Numbered from the stretch's first letter, positions 8,508 to 17,875 are shown. The stretch: 64,000 nucleotides of DNA from Thermoplasmatales archaeon E-plasma (GCA_000496135.1 KI542675.1:124001-188000); one strand, 5' to 3'. The notes: generated by a model from the letters alone, not told the origin. Translations and numbers: made by a program.

Positions 8508-9688
8508 AGCAGTCACACATGGCCTTCATGGAATCAGGGAATTTTCTCTACACTCTTGACAGATTTAAGGAAGTTCCTGTATTGTATAAAGGAGAGAACA
8601 TCAAAGAGGCATTACAGGAAAAGATTGTCAGCACTGACAGCAGCTTATCCATATTCCCATATGGACCATCTTCAGGCGGAATGGTTGAAAGCGTATATTT
8701 TGACATTCTAACACAGGGTGAAAGGATCCAGAAGGTTAGTTTTGATGCCGGTTTCAAGAACAGATCAATAAAACTGTCAGGATTGTCGATGGGTGATGCC
8801 CTGTTGAGGATTGAAAGAATGAACGGCGTTCATTCAGCGGCATATTCCTCCATGTTCTGCCACATATGGGAGAAGGGCATTGCCATGGATATCCCCGACC
8901 AGATCAAATATCTCAGAGTTGCCATGATGGAAGCTGAAAGAATCTCTTCCCATCTGTTTGTGGCATCACGCCTTACGGGAGGGGCATCCCAGAACATAGC
9001 CCACATGAATATTCTCCTCCTCAGGGAAGAGCTCCTGAGAGCCATTGCCAGTGCTTTTGGCCACAGATATTTCTTCGGGGTAAATCGCCTGGGAGGCATC
9101 AGCAGACCCGTTAACATCAATGGATTTCAGAAGAAAATAAGGCAGATAAGTGACGAGTACAGGGAGATATTCCATACTTTAATGGACTCCAGAGTTTTTA
9201 TAGATCGGCTGGACAGATCTGCAATAATCAAGGGCGAAAACAGTTCCGGTCCGGCAATGAGGGCTTCCGGCATTAAAAAAGATGGCCGGAATTTACACAG
9301 ATATTATGAAGGGCTTGAATTCAAAACCATAACATCAGATGGAGGCGATGCCCTTGCCCGATTCATGGTGAGATCGGGAGAGATTCATGAATCTGCCTCC
9401 ATTATTGAGCAGGCTTTATTACATTCAGGGGATCTGAAACCCGATCCTGAGGTAAATGAGGGAAGCGATTCATTCATGGCCGGTGGATTTATGGAGACAC
9501 CCTCAGGGGATGCATCCATGATCATTAAGGTCAGGGATGGAAAGCTGGAATCAACCGGTTTTATGAGCCCTTCCATATTGAACATGGAAGCCTTTGCAGG
9601 GTCGGTAAGCGGCAATACATTTGCTGATTTTCTATTTGGATATGAGAGCCTTGGCATATGGGTTTGCGAAATGGGTGATTTTCAATGA
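8504..9688 (+). CDS. [NiFe]-hydrogenase-like large subunit lacking the Ni-Fe ligands
   Basis: A 394-residue NuoC-NuoD/HyfG-like fusion. Family features are present: the N-terminal NuoC-like part, IERMNGVHSAAYS at residues 103-115, AERISSHL at 144-151 and HRYFFGVNRLGGI. In true hydrogenases the first of these segments is ExxCGxCxxxH; here the two cysteines are replaced by N107 and H110. The C-terminal DPCxxC pair is also missing: the protein ends GYESLGIWVCEMGDFQ. It therefore cannot bind the Ni-Fe centre and is not a hydrogenase. This is what is expected of the energy-converting hydrogenase-related (Ehr) complexes or a complex-I-like enzyme. Substrate unknown. Confidence 0.85.
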   Translation: MKQSHMAFMESGNFLYTLDRFKEVPVLYKGENIKEALQEKIVSTDSSLSIFPYGPSSGGMVESVYFDILTQGERIQKVSFDAGFKNRSIKLSGLSMGDALLRIERMNGVHSAAYSSMFCHIWEKGIAMDIPDQIKYLRVAMMEAERISSHLFVASRLTGGASQNIAHMNILLLREELLRAIASAFGHRYFFGVNRLGGISRPVNINGFQKKIRQISDEYREIFHTLMDSRVFIDRLDRSAIIKGENSSGPAMRASGIKKDGRNLHRYYEGLEFKTITSDGGDALARFMVRSGEIHESASIIEQALLHSGDLKPDPEVNEGSDSFMAGGFMETPSGDASMIIKVRDGKLESTGFMSPSILNMEAFAGSVSGNTFADFLFGYESLGIWVCEMGDFQ

Positions 9689-10317
9689 AAGCATGGATTC
9701 TCCGGTCATTCAGGAAAGGAATCATAACATCAAAATTCCCCGGAGGGAGGAATGAGAATGCCTCTCCATGGTCAACTCCCCCCGTATACAGGAAAGGAGA
9801 TCAGGATCCATACTGCCCCGTTGGTGCAATTTCACAGGGAAAGGCTGATGCAAACAGATGCATATCATGCGGGTTGTGCTACCCTAACTATGAGCCATCC
9901 ATGGATATCCATGGATCAGTTTCCTCTGTTTCCGTTCCAGCACTGAAGAAATCCATAAGGATATATCAGATTGACGTGGGTTCATGCGGAGCATGCAACC
10001 TTGAAATCGGAGCACTGGCCAACCCGCAATATGACATGGCCAGACTGGGAATTTCCTTCACAAACACGCCAAGACATGCGGACGCATTACTTGTCTCAGG
10101 TGTCCTCACGGATAATATGAGAGAACCTCTCATGAGGGCGTATGAAGCAATGGCAGAGCCAAGGGTTGTCTTCGCTGTGGGTGCATGTGCCATATCAGGT
10201 TCTCTTCTCGGAAAAGCAGTTTCGGATACCCTCAGAATAGATGTCACAGTTCCGGGGTGCCCTCCCGATCCCTTCACAATCATGGACGCCGTTCAGAAGG
10301 CAAGAGGTGTTAAATGA
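9685..10317 (+). CDS. hyfI: Fused ferredoxin / NuoB-HyfI-like electron-transfer subunit
   Basis: A 210-residue protein with two parts. The N-terminal ~75 residues carry C44 (CPVG) and C59, C62, C65 (CISCGLCYP): only four cysteines, enough for a single 4Fe-4S cluster in place of the two found in HyfH/NuoI. Residues ~90-210 are the NuoB/HyfI small-subunit domain, with cluster N2-type ligands C101 and C104 (GSCGACNLE), C168 (GACAISG) and C192 (VPGCPPDP). Fusion of the ferredoxin-like and small-subunit proteins makes a compact relay to the degenerate large subunit. It overlaps both neighbours by ATGA. Confidence 0.88.
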   Translation: MKAWILRSFRKGIITSKFPGGRNENASPWSTPPVYRKGDQDPYCPVGAISQGKADANRCISCGLCYPNYEPSMDIHGSVSSVSVPALKKSIRIYQIDVGSCGACNLEIGALANPQYDMARLGISFTNTPRHADALLVSGVLTDNMREPLMRAYEAMAEPRVVFAVGACAISGSLLGKAVSDTLRIDVTVPGCPPDPFTIMDAVQKARGVK

Positions 10318-12149
10318 ATATCATAATTCTTCCAGGAATAATTGCTTTTCTTGTGATCCTGTCAACATACAGCAGAAGTATTCACAGAATATGTACAATC
10401 ACGGGATCAATTATCCTTACTGTTGTCAGTATATTGTATCTTACGGGATATCTGGCAATCGATTCCTTCATAATTGATCATTTCTCCCTCTCCATAAATC
10501 ATCTGTCAGGCGCGTTTCTTCTCATTATCTCAACGGTCTGGTTCATATCAGGCATCAACACAGTCATTGCAAACTGGACAAGAACAAGGGCGTTCTTCGC
10601 AGGGCTCCTCTTCTTCGGTATACTTGGAACGCTGTTTTCAGGAAACACGATTACCCTGATTGTATTCTGGGAAGCATTCACAATCTCGGCAATGTTCATT
10701 CTTGGACTGTATAACAGGAGAGAACTCCTCTCTTCCTATGTTTTCCTTTCAGTGGGAGAGCTCAGCACAATACTCCTCATTTTAGGGGCAGCTGTTTCAT
10801 TTGCATCTGCAGGATCATTCTCGCTGGCTGCGCTGTTTGACAATCCTCTTGCCATTTCCCTGTGGATCTCAGGATTTGTTGTCAAGGCCGGTATAATTCC
10901 TCTTCAGGCTTCAGAGTGGTATTCCCTTGGAATGAGCGGCATAGATTCATCCATGTCAATTCTCATAGGCGTTTTAATTCCCACAGTTTCGATCTACGCG
11001 GTAGAAGAGGCAAGCCTTTCAGCGCTGCAGTTCCAGGCAATACCTCTTACCATGATCATGACAGGGGCCATATCTGTCTTTGCAGGTGCAATATATGCCA
11101 GTGCTGCAGAAAATCCAAGGGTACTTGCTGCCTACAGCACAGTGGAGAATGTTGGCGCTATGCTTGTCTTAATCGGGGTATCATCTCTCTCATTTGCCAC
11201 AGGGCATTTGAATCTGGGAAACTTCGCGACCATTGGTGTGGCCATATACGCACTGATGCATGGAATAGGAAAATCCACAATATTGAGTTCAACTGCATTT
11301 AATTCAGATTCCTTCAACAGCAGGGAGTGGAGGAGCATGTCCAGGAGCGGGCTGGTCATTGCATCAGTATCTATGATGGGACTTGCACCACTGGGTGGTG
11401 GAATAGGTGAATGGATGCTTCTGGAGAGTTTATTTATATCTTCACTGACCATGATTCAATATTATGCAATTATTGCGGTATTAGCAGGGGCTCTCTCAGC
11501 ACTTGGTGCAGGTATTTCAGTGGTTGTTTTCACAAAGTTTGTGGGTTTCACGGGAACAGCATCTCCAAAAATGAAGCTGTCGCCAGAATCAAGGAAGAAC
11601 TATGGCATAGGATATCTCCTCATTGCCCTTCCGCTGATGACCCCGCTTCTTTTTATGCTGTTCAGCGGGATTTCCGGTTATGGATCAAAGGTTAATTTTT
11701 TAACAGGTGGTGAAATATTTCCCAATGGCTATACCATCTTTTCCCCATATAATGGTAATACCTTTGGCGTCCTGACTCCTACATTCACAATAATCTCTCT
11801 TGCAGTTATATTTTCATGCATATATCTGTTCAGGCCAAAGCATGTAAGGGAGGTAGACCCATGGGCTGGAGGAGTGGAAAGAGGAAGGACATACAACTCA
11901 TTCAATTATTCAAACCCGGCAAGAATAACATTTGTCAGGCTCTTTCCCAGAATTGAAGGGTTTATGCATAAAGATTACTCTTCCCACAGATTCGACATGG
12001 TATATCTCACATTTCTCTCTCTGTTCAGGAAATATGAAAGGATTTCAAGGGTAATTGCCCTGAAAATAATGAATGGAAACGTCAGGCAGTATGTTATGTA
12101 TATAATGATAACCCTGATCCTGTCAATTGCTATTGCACTGTTCATATGA
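10314..12149 (+). CDS. hyfB: Proton-translocating antiporter-like subunit, HyfB/NuoL-like
   Basis: A 611-residue membrane protein of the NuoL/HyfB family, the second antiporter-like subunit of the complex. The helix-7/8 region SGFVVKAGIIPLQASEWYSLGM (about residues 181-202) aligns with the family K-G-x-P-x-H-W-L core, although the His-Trp pair is changed. AAYSTVENVGAM matches the second motif. The C-terminal RPKHVREVDPWAGG loop followed by a last helix is typical of HyfB. It is the last gene of the operon; after its stop the strand is AT-rich with no coupled gene. Confidence 0.88.
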   Translation: MNIIILPGIIAFLVILSTYSRSIHRICTITGSIILTVVSILYLTGYLAIDSFIIDHFSLSINHLSGAFLLIISTVWFISGINTVIANWTRTRAFFAGLLFFGILGTLFSGNTITLIVFWEAFTISAMFILGLYNRRELLSSYVFLSVGELSTILLILGAAVSFASAGSFSLAALFDNPLAISLWISGFVVKAGIIPLQASEWYSLGMSGIDSSMSILIGVLIPTVSIYAVEEASLSALQFQAIPLTMIMTGAISVFAGAIYASAAENPRVLAAYSTVENVGAMLVLIGVSSLSFATGHLNLGNFATIGVAIYALMHGIGKSTILSSTAFNSDSFNSREWRSMSRSGLVIASVSMMGLAPLGGGIGEWMLLESLFISSLTMIQYYAIIAVLAGALSALGAGISVVVFTKFVGFTGTASPKMKLSPESRKNYGIGYLLIALPLMTPLLFMLFSGISGYGSKVNFLTGGEIFPNGYTIFSPYNGNTFGVLTPTFTIISLAVIFSCIYLFRPKHVREVDPWAGGVERGRTYNSFNYSNPARITFVRLFPRIEGFMHKDYSSHRFDMVYLTFLSLFRKYERISRVIALKIMNGNVRQYVMYIMITLILSIAIALFI

Positions 12150-12542
12150 TTATTTATTTTACCTGAACACCCCATTTAAATATTCTTGAAAAAGAGTGGT
12201 TAAAAGGCATTCCTGGGTATGGATGAGTAGTTATGATAGTGATAATTTTAAAATCATTATATATTTGAGCGGTCAACTGGAAAAATAAAAAAGATCCCGG
12301 GAATTTAATCTATAATGCAGATCACTTCAATAGGAAGGTTTAAAATTCCACTAAATGTGTTTGCTATATATAGTTTTGATATAACACATTCAGGGTTTCA
12401 CATGAAGAATTGGGGCAGTTCCATTCACTGGAAACAGAAAGCTCAATGATAATTGATAAATTTCAATTTGATAACTAATTACCAAAAAAAAAATACATAA
12501 ATGAGGAAGAATAAGGGATACAATAAAGCTCAGGTTTACCGT
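12150..12542. other. Intergenic stretch after the hyf-like operon
   Basis: No gene is supported. The sequence is AT-rich, with several TATA-like tracts (for example TATATATAG near 12366) that could serve the next gene, and T-rich tracts just after the operon stop suited to archaeal termination. Confidence 0.35.
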
Positions 12543-13058
12543 ATGAAAAAAAATACATTTAGGATATTTGCAATTTTGGAAGTCATTGTTATTGTATTTG
12601 CCGGGATTACCTATTTCGAATTGTATGATCATAAATACGCCTCGGTGAATAATACATCTCCACCTTTATCAAACATAACCTATCCAACACGAAGTTTGGC
12701 AGGTGCCACTGAAATTTATAATTTTCACACTTTTACAGGTCTAAGCCTTATCTCATTTAACGTTCCAAATGGCACAAAGTGCCTTGTTTTCCTTATGTAT
12801 GCAAACGATTCAATAGTTAACGTTTGTATAACAAACAGCACTGGATGTTCCATAGCTTTGCTATCTATTAACCAAGTTTCAGAAAATTTTGTAGGGGAAA
12901 GAATTCCATTTTATACCCCAATTACTGGAAATAACACGGAAAATTGGCATATCATTGATGTGTTCGGTATGGAAAACCAGGGAAGCTATAATTTAAAGAT
13001 ATATTCGGCCAATTCTGTGCTTTGGGGAAATCAATGCGCAGGACAAACCAATTGCTGA
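12543..13058 (+). CDS. Signal-anchored extracytoplasmic protein, unknown function
   Basis: A 171-residue protein counted from the ATG at 12543 (an upstream in-frame ATG at 12501 would add 14 residues and would bury the signal segment). MKKNTFR is followed by one strong hydrophobic segment of ~18 residues, then a Thr/Ser/Asn-rich exported domain with several N-x-S/T sequons (NNTS, NITY, NGT, NDS, NST, NNT) and cysteines that could pair outside the cell. This pattern suits a glycosylated cell-surface protein. No family recognised. Confidence 0.6.
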   Translation: MKKNTFRIFAILEVIVIVFAGITYFELYDHKYASVNNTSPPLSNITYPTRSLAGATEIYNFHTFTGLSLISFNVPNGTKCLVFLMYANDSIVNVCITNSTGCSIALLSINQVSENFVGERIPFYTPITGNNTENWHIIDVFGMENQGSYNLKIYSANSVLWGNQCAGQTNC

Positions 13059-13178
13059 TAAAGTTTAAGGGCCAGTCAAAACTGCTGTTTCTTCACTTTC
13101 CGGTAAGAAAAACAGCTTTAAAGTTATGAAAATCATGAATAGTCTATTTTTGCTTTACTTCACTTATAAATTAAAAAT

Positions 13179-13796
13179 TTATTCAATAATTATAACATCA
13201 CCATCTCTCATGGTTCTGAATGTTATTCCATTATCCACAAAGTATTGAATGATAGGCTTCGCAGAATCTGTTTCTAGAGGATTCGATGGGTAATGGGGAA
13301 TAACAGAGAAATCGATTAAACCGAGCCCTTCCCAGACTGTTTCAATATCATCGCCATAAGGCTTTTGAGAAACGTCGTCCATAAGATCAAGACCATGAAG
13401 GGTGGGTGACAGCACACATACACCTGCGCTGTAGCCGCCGTAAAGGATGGCTCTTTTTTTCAGTTTTTTAATAATAGCATCGAAACCGCTCAGCCGCATA
13501 GCCTGTCTGAGAACAAAGACATTTCCACCTCTTACCCATATTACTCCAAAATTTTCCAGAGCACTCTCCAGATTATCTTTCTTCCCAAAGTAGTCTCTCA
13601 GATCTAGGATTTCAGGGTCAAGTCCAACTGATCTCAGGTCATCCATGTCCTGACCATTGCTTTTATTTCTTCTTGAAATATCACTGGAATAGTCAATCGC
13701 ATTGGGAATATACGCAGTGAGCCTGTTTTCCGGAAGCATTTCCTTCAGCTTATGAGTTTCTCTGCCCAGTCCTATGGATGATAAATAAAGCTGCAT
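13179..13796 (-). CDS. Peptidase S51 family protein (peptidase E / cyanophycinase-like)
   Basis: A 205-residue class I glutamine amidotransferase-like serine peptidase. The nucleophile elbow GGYSAGV places the catalytic serine at S123, and IPHYPSN supplies the histidine (H168); WVRGGNVFVLRQAM is the conserved preceding strand and helix. Family S51 members cleave N-terminal aspartyl dipeptides or related acidic peptides in the cytoplasm. It has its own leftward promoter and is divergent from the methylthiotransferase gene at 14036. Confidence 0.85.
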   Translation of the reverse strand: MQLYLSSIGLGRETHKLKEMLPENRLTAYIPNAIDYSSDISRRNKSNGQDMDDLRSVGLDPEILDLRDYFGKKDNLESALENFGVIWVRGGNVFVLRQAMRLSGFDAIIKKLKKRAILYGGYSAGVCVLSPTLHGLDLMDDVSQKPYGDDIETVWEGLGLIDFSVIPHYPSNPLETDSAKPIIQYFVDNGITFRTMRDGDVIIIE

Positions 13797-14035
13797 CCTT
13801 TATAATGAGTAAAGGCAAATAAAAGTTTTGCCCTGAATTCAGGATTGCTCCACGGCACTTTTACTATAAAAGAATTAAATTTGTGGTGATAAACGTGACG
13901 AGGTATTTTCCTCTCATGGAAAAAAGGTGCCACTAATATATATTTCACTTATTTCTAAACTGATTTTTGGAAGGGTTAATTGTATATCCAATTAATTTTG
14001 TCAGAAGATTAATACCAGGATAAAATACAAGGTAA

Positions 14036-15247
14036 ATGGTACAAAAGATATTTGTTGAATCATATGGGTGCACTCTGTCAAAGAGTGAAACAGGACTGTA
14101 TGTCAACAAAATGCTTAATGAGGGTGGCGTTTTAGTTGATTCTCCTGATGAAGCAGATATCAGTGTAATAGGAACGTGCGTTGTCATAAAGCATACAGAA
14201 GAGAAGATGCTCAGACGCATCGGGGAACTTTCAGAAAAATCAAAGGTTAAGGTTATGGGCTGTCTTCCCCCAGTTTCAGCAGGCTCTCTGAAGGATGAAA
14301 TGATAGATACTGTTGATCCAACAGAATTCAGAAAATTTTATTCCGGAAGCCTGGACGACATTGAAATAAAGGAACCATCAATTTTTGAGGGTATACCAAT
14401 AAATCAGGGATGCACAGGAAGCTGCAACTTTTGCATATCTCACATTGCAAGAGGAAAGCTCGTATCCAGAAAGCCGGAGAAGATTGTGAATCAGATCAGG
14501 ATGCAACTTGAAAGGGGAATACGTGAAGTAAGAATTACATCACTTGACACTGCGGCATACGGAAAGGACATAAACACAAACCTTGCCCAACTGGTCGGGC
14601 AGATATCTCAAATAAATGATAATTTCAAGCTAAGGATTGGAATGATGGAGCCAAGGAATACCCATGACATTCTGGGGGAACTTCTCCATTCTTATGAAGA
14701 TAAGAAAGTTTTCAAGTTTATGCATATCCCTGTGCAGAGTGGATCAGACAGGATCCTTTCGCTTATGAACAGGGAATATGAAAGGGAGGAGTTCGAGAGG
14801 ATAGTCAAGGCCTTCAGGGAAAGGTTCAGGGATAGCGTAATTTCGACAGACATAATTGCGGGATATCATGGTGATGATGAAGAAACATTCAATGAAACCA
14901 TGAATCTGCTGGAAAAGTCAAGACCTGATATTGTTAATATTACAAGGTTTTCTCCAAGGCCTTTCACCAGGGATTTTTCATCAAAGGTCCCATCATCTGA
15001 AAAGATCAAGGCGTGGACTCAGGAATATTCTGACAAGCACAGGGAGATAATCCAATCAAATATGGAAAACCATATTGGCAGGGAAAAGGAAATCATGATC
15101 ACGGAGAAAGGGAAAGAGGGAAGCTCTGTTGGAAGAGATGATGCCTATCGGCCTGTTGTTGTTCCCGGCGATATTGACCTGTATAGAAGGATAAAGTGTG
15201 AGATCGTTGATCTTGGAAGCACCTATCTCATAGGGAAGATTATCTGA
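14036..15247 (+). CDS. tRNA methylthiotransferase, e-MtaB/CDKAL1 type
   Basis: A 403-residue radical-SAM methylthiotransferase that probably converts t6A37 of tRNA to ms2t6A. The N-terminal UPF0004 domain has three cluster cysteines (C12, C48, C76) and the radical-SAM domain has GCTGSCNFC (C126, C130, C133); a short C-terminal TRAM-like region follows. The archaeal/eukaryotic e-MtaB subgroup is favoured by the context and the compact length. The start ATG is preceded by AAGGTAA. Its 3' end overlaps the convergent dph2 gene by eight bases. Confidence 0.9.
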   Translation: MVQKIFVESYGCTLSKSETGLYVNKMLNEGGVLVDSPDEADISVIGTCVVIKHTEEKMLRRIGELSEKSKVKVMGCLPPVSAGSLKDEMIDTVDPTEFRKFYSGSLDDIEIKEPSIFEGIPINQGCTGSCNFCISHIARGKLVSRKPEKIVNQIRMQLERGIREVRITSLDTAAYGKDINTNLAQLVGQISQINDNFKLRIGMMEPRNTHDILGELLHSYEDKKVFKFMHIPVQSGSDRILSLMNREYEREEFERIVKAFRERFRDSVISTDIIAGYHGDDEETFNETMNLLEKSRPDIVNITRFSPRPFTRDFSSKVPSSEKIKAWTQEYSDKHREIIQSNMENHIGREKEIMITEKGKEGSSVGRDDAYRPVVVPGDIDLYRRIKCEIVDLGSTYLIGKII

Positions 15248-16247
15248 CAGGATCAACTCCAACTATCTCATCCATAACGTATCTTCCGTTGCCATTTCCG
15301 TTAAAAACCATGAAGAATTCTGTTACTGTAAGAACAGGCATTTCATACCGTTCCTGATCATCTATGGGAACTCTTGGACATCCTGTGAATACCACAGCAT
15401 CGCAACGCATGTTTGAAAAGTCTGTGGGATTTGATTCATTGGTATATACAAGAACAACTTCCTTCCCGTTTCTTTTCAGGACATCCATAATTCTCTCTGC
15501 AACTTTGATTCTGTATTGCCCTACCTTGGAATCTACAACAACAGCAAACTTTTTTACTTCTTTTACTGAAAATATGCTGAGATATCTCTTTCTTTTGATT
15601 CTTTCTGTTCTCTCCATCATTGAAGTCAGGGTACGATCATTGAGGTCGAGAATAAACACCTCCTTATCAGTAGAGAGCTGGGCTCCAAGAGAATGGAATA
15701 TCCCGGTACTGATTACAAGGAAACAGTCAACTTCTGACGATATGGAATGAAGGGAACTGTAGTTGCAACCCAGAACCTGGCCATCATAGGATATTCTGCT
15801 GTCCTTTTTGCCGGTATAAACCTCAAATCCAATGCTTCGCATATGCTCCTTTACATTTTCAGCAGTATCCTTGTATTGAATTGAATATAGAACCCCTATT
15901 TTTTTGTATCCGGAATTGGAAATAATGGAGAAATCAACATTCTGGAAGTTTTCCTGGGCATCTTCAAGATATTCCTCAAATATGACCGGTATGGGATAAT
16001 CTATATTTGGTATCCTTGAGTGACCAAGCTGAACAATGCAGTCAACCTTGCCGTAAACATCCATAGTTCCAGTATCGCATGCCCCATAGAATCCCTCCGA
16101 ACTGACTATGACATTGAATTCCTTTGAAAGCGCATTAAAATATTCAAAAACTCTAGGCTTGAGACCATCAGGTAACTGCAGAAGAATCCTCTTTGCCTTC
16201 ATCTTTCTTAGTTTTTCAATTGTATCAGCTGGATCTACGTATATCAT
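15240..16247 (-). CDS. dph2: Diphthamide biosynthesis enzyme Dph2 (2-(3-amino-3-carboxypropyl)histidine synthase)
   Basis: A 335-residue archaeal Dph2, which uses a 4Fe-4S cluster and S-adenosylmethionine to transfer a 3-amino-3-carboxypropyl group to the modified histidine of elongation factor 2. The three cluster cysteines, one per domain, are visible: C57 (GACDTG), C161 (LGCNYSS) and C290 (TGCPRVPIDDQ). Length fits the homodimeric archaeal enzyme. It overlaps the end of the convergent methylthiotransferase gene. Confidence 0.93.
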   Translation of the reverse strand: MIYVDPADTIEKLRKMKAKRILLQLPDGLKPRVFEYFNALSKEFNVIVSSEGFYGACDTGTMDVYGKVDCIVQLGHSRIPNIDYPIPVIFEEYLEDAQENFQNVDFSIISNSGYKKIGVLYSIQYKDTAENVKEHMRSIGFEVYTGKKDSRISYDGQVLGCNYSSLHSISSEVDCFLVISTGIFHSLGAQLSTDKEVFILDLNDRTLTSMMERTERIKRKRYLSIFSVKEVKKFAVVVDSKVGQYRIKVAERIMDVLKRNGKEVVLVYTNESNPTDFSNMRCDAVVFTGCPRVPIDDQERYEMPVLTVTEFFMVFNGNGNGRYVMDEIVGVDPVR

Positions 16248-16403
16248 TGTTCATGGGATATCCGTATTGGGATATTGAATCATTTGCGTTTATGATGAAA
16301 ATTTTGAGAGGAACAATTATGAGATGTATAGCAAATACAATTGCTTTCAAAATTTGTTAGTATATTCAAACTTTTATAAGTTCTTTTGGCTGCTTTAGAA
16401 CCT

Positions 16404-17078
16404 TTATAACACCTTCTTTTCATCGAAATCAAACAGAAGTCTAGAAATTTTAATTCCTCTCTCGGATAAAAAGAATTCTTTCTTCTGGTTACCTCTCCCA
16501 GCTCCTTGAAACGATATAAACCCCAAATTTGAAAGTATACTCAAATCTCTTGAAACTGTGCTCTGTGAGGTTTTTCTCAAGTTCATTATATCCGGTATTG
16601 TCAAATGTTTCTCTGACGTTAATTTATTAAGTAATTCTAATAGAGAAGGCATATTCTTCCTAAATTTTTCCAGCAATGTCGTAGAGAAGGAATAGCAGGT
16701 TTTTTCTTCTCTAATTACAAAAACATAAGTTACGTTATCAGAAATAAAGGAATAAAACAGTGAATTTATTGCTGGTGATGGGCCACTCGATAAATTTACC
16801 CACACTGGCAATCCATGTTCATCCTTAATCTTTCCTACCTGAAAAAAATTTACATAAAAATCGAGGATATCATGGCACATTATTCCCTCAACAATTATGT
16901 TATACTTGTTTTCAATATCTATCTTTACATCTTCATAAGTTTTTACTGATTTGCTATTTGAAGAAAACAGTAAAAACATTTTTTCTATTTTTTCTACATT
17001 TTGGGATATCAGTGGATATGATATAAGTTCCTTTTCAAATCCTACAAAGCTGATTGAATATGGTATAACTTGTTTCAT
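16404..17078 (-). CDS. CARF-HTH transcriptional regulator of the type I-D locus (Csa3-like)
   Basis: A 224-residue protein with an N-terminal Rossmann-like CARF domain; VWVNLSSGPSPAINSLFYSF (about residues 93-112) corresponds to the ligand-loop segment N-x-T/S-G-G/S of CARF proteins. A C-terminal winged helix follows (TIPDIMNLRKTSQSTVSRDLSILSNLG). This is the architecture of Csa3, which senses cyclic oligonucleotides and regulates cas genes. It is divergent from cas6 across a very short shared promoter, supporting local control of the I-D operon. No cyclic-oligonucleotide synthase is in the window, as the Cas10d here has no visible GGDD, so its ligand is unclear. Confidence 0.78.
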   Translation of the reverse strand: MKQVIPYSISFVGFEKELISYPLISQNVEKIEKMFLLFSSNSKSVKTYEDVKIDIENKYNIIVEGIMCHDILDFYVNFFQVGKIKDEHGLPVWVNLSSGPSPAINSLFYSFISDNVTYVFVIREEKTCYSFSTTLLEKFRKNMPSLLELLNKLTSEKHLTIPDIMNLRKTSQSTVSRDLSILSNLGFISFQGAGRGNQKKEFFLSERGIKISRLLFDFDEKKVL

Positions 17079-17084
17079 ATATGG

Positions 17085-17109
17085 ATATTAAAAGCTATAA
17101 TATTAAAAG
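17085..17109. promoter_or_regulatory. Shared divergent promoter of the CARF regulator and cas6
   Basis: Two copies of ATATTAAAAG (17085-17094 and 17100-17109) lie 15 bases apart. The second overlaps a TATA-like tract, TATAATATTAAAA at 17096-17108, centred about 24-27 bases from both the regulator start (17078) and the cas6 ATG at 17129. That is the expected archaeal TATA distance for leaderless transcripts in both directions. The direct repeat could be the regulator's binding site; this part is inference. Confidence 0.45.
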
Positions 17110-17128
17110 TTGCATTTATGCACTAAAA

Positions 17129-17875
17129 ATGAATGATAAAATATACAGCATACATTTAAATACCTCGTATAGATATTACATTATGAATGAATTATCTATC
17201 AACCTTATAAATGAATCCAGTGGATCAATAGGTTTCGATTATGAATATTATTTATATTCTTCTATGCTATCAATGGTGGAAGGCAGGAACAAGGAATTTT
17301 CTAGAACGTTACATGATTTTAATGATGGCCCTTTATTTAATTTGGGGCCCCTTATTCCAGTTGGAAGAGGTTCCATAAACGAGAAAGGATTCTCCCATTC
17401 TGCGTATATATTTATTATTCGATCTAATAGGTCGGATATAATTAACGAATTGAGTAGAATATTACTTATAGGGGATAAATTTGAATCAGATTATTTCAAA
17501 TTAAAAATTTTATCAATGGAAACCAAGGATATTAAAGTGAATAGTCAGATCACAACTTTTTATTCAATATCACCAATAATTTTAAGAGATTCAAACAGAA
17601 AATTTATAAGACCTGATGAGCAACAATATGAATTAATCCTTAAGCAGAGTATAGAACGGAGGTCCAGAAAAATTCATGATAATTCTGACCTATCAGTAAA
17701 GAGTCTTAAACTATTGAATTTTAGGAATAAATTGAAACATTTACACGGAGTTCCTATCCCATGTTCAATTTTAAAGTTTGACATATGGGCAGACAATGAA
17801 ATAATTCAAGACATCATTGAAAGCGGCATAGGCATGAAAAATCAACTGGGTTTTGGTATGGTGAATATGGTTTGA
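17129..17875 (+). CDS. cas6: Cas6 pre-crRNA endoribonuclease (type I-D)
   Basis: Processes the array transcript by cutting within each repeat. The C-terminal glycine-rich loop GIGMKNQLGFGMV is the Cas6 family signature, and VPIPCSILKFDIWAD precedes it as the usual strand. The ATG at 17129 gives 248 residues beginning KIYSIHL, a normal Cas6 first strand, and sits ~27 bases after a TATA box. An upstream ATG at 17081 would add 16 residues but would place the promoter inside the gene. First gene of the I-D operon; its stop overlaps the next start. Confidence 0.88.
   Translation: MNDKIYSIHLNTSYRYYIMNELSINLINESSGSIGFDYEYYLYSSMLSMVEGRNKEFSRTLHDFNDGPLFNLGPLIPVGRGSINEKGFSHSAYIFIIRSNRSDIINELSRILLIGDKFESDYFKLKILSMETKDIKVNSQITTFYSISPIILRDSNRKFIRPDEQQYELILKQSIERRSRKIHDNSDLSVKSLKLLNFRNKLKHLHGVPIPCSILKFDIWADNEIIQDIIESGIGMKNQLGFGMVNMV

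Noticed and set aside
17081-17128. N-terminal extension of cas6 from the ATG at 17081
   Set aside because: It overlaps the promoter tract, and the Cas6 first strand begins just after the ATG at 17129.
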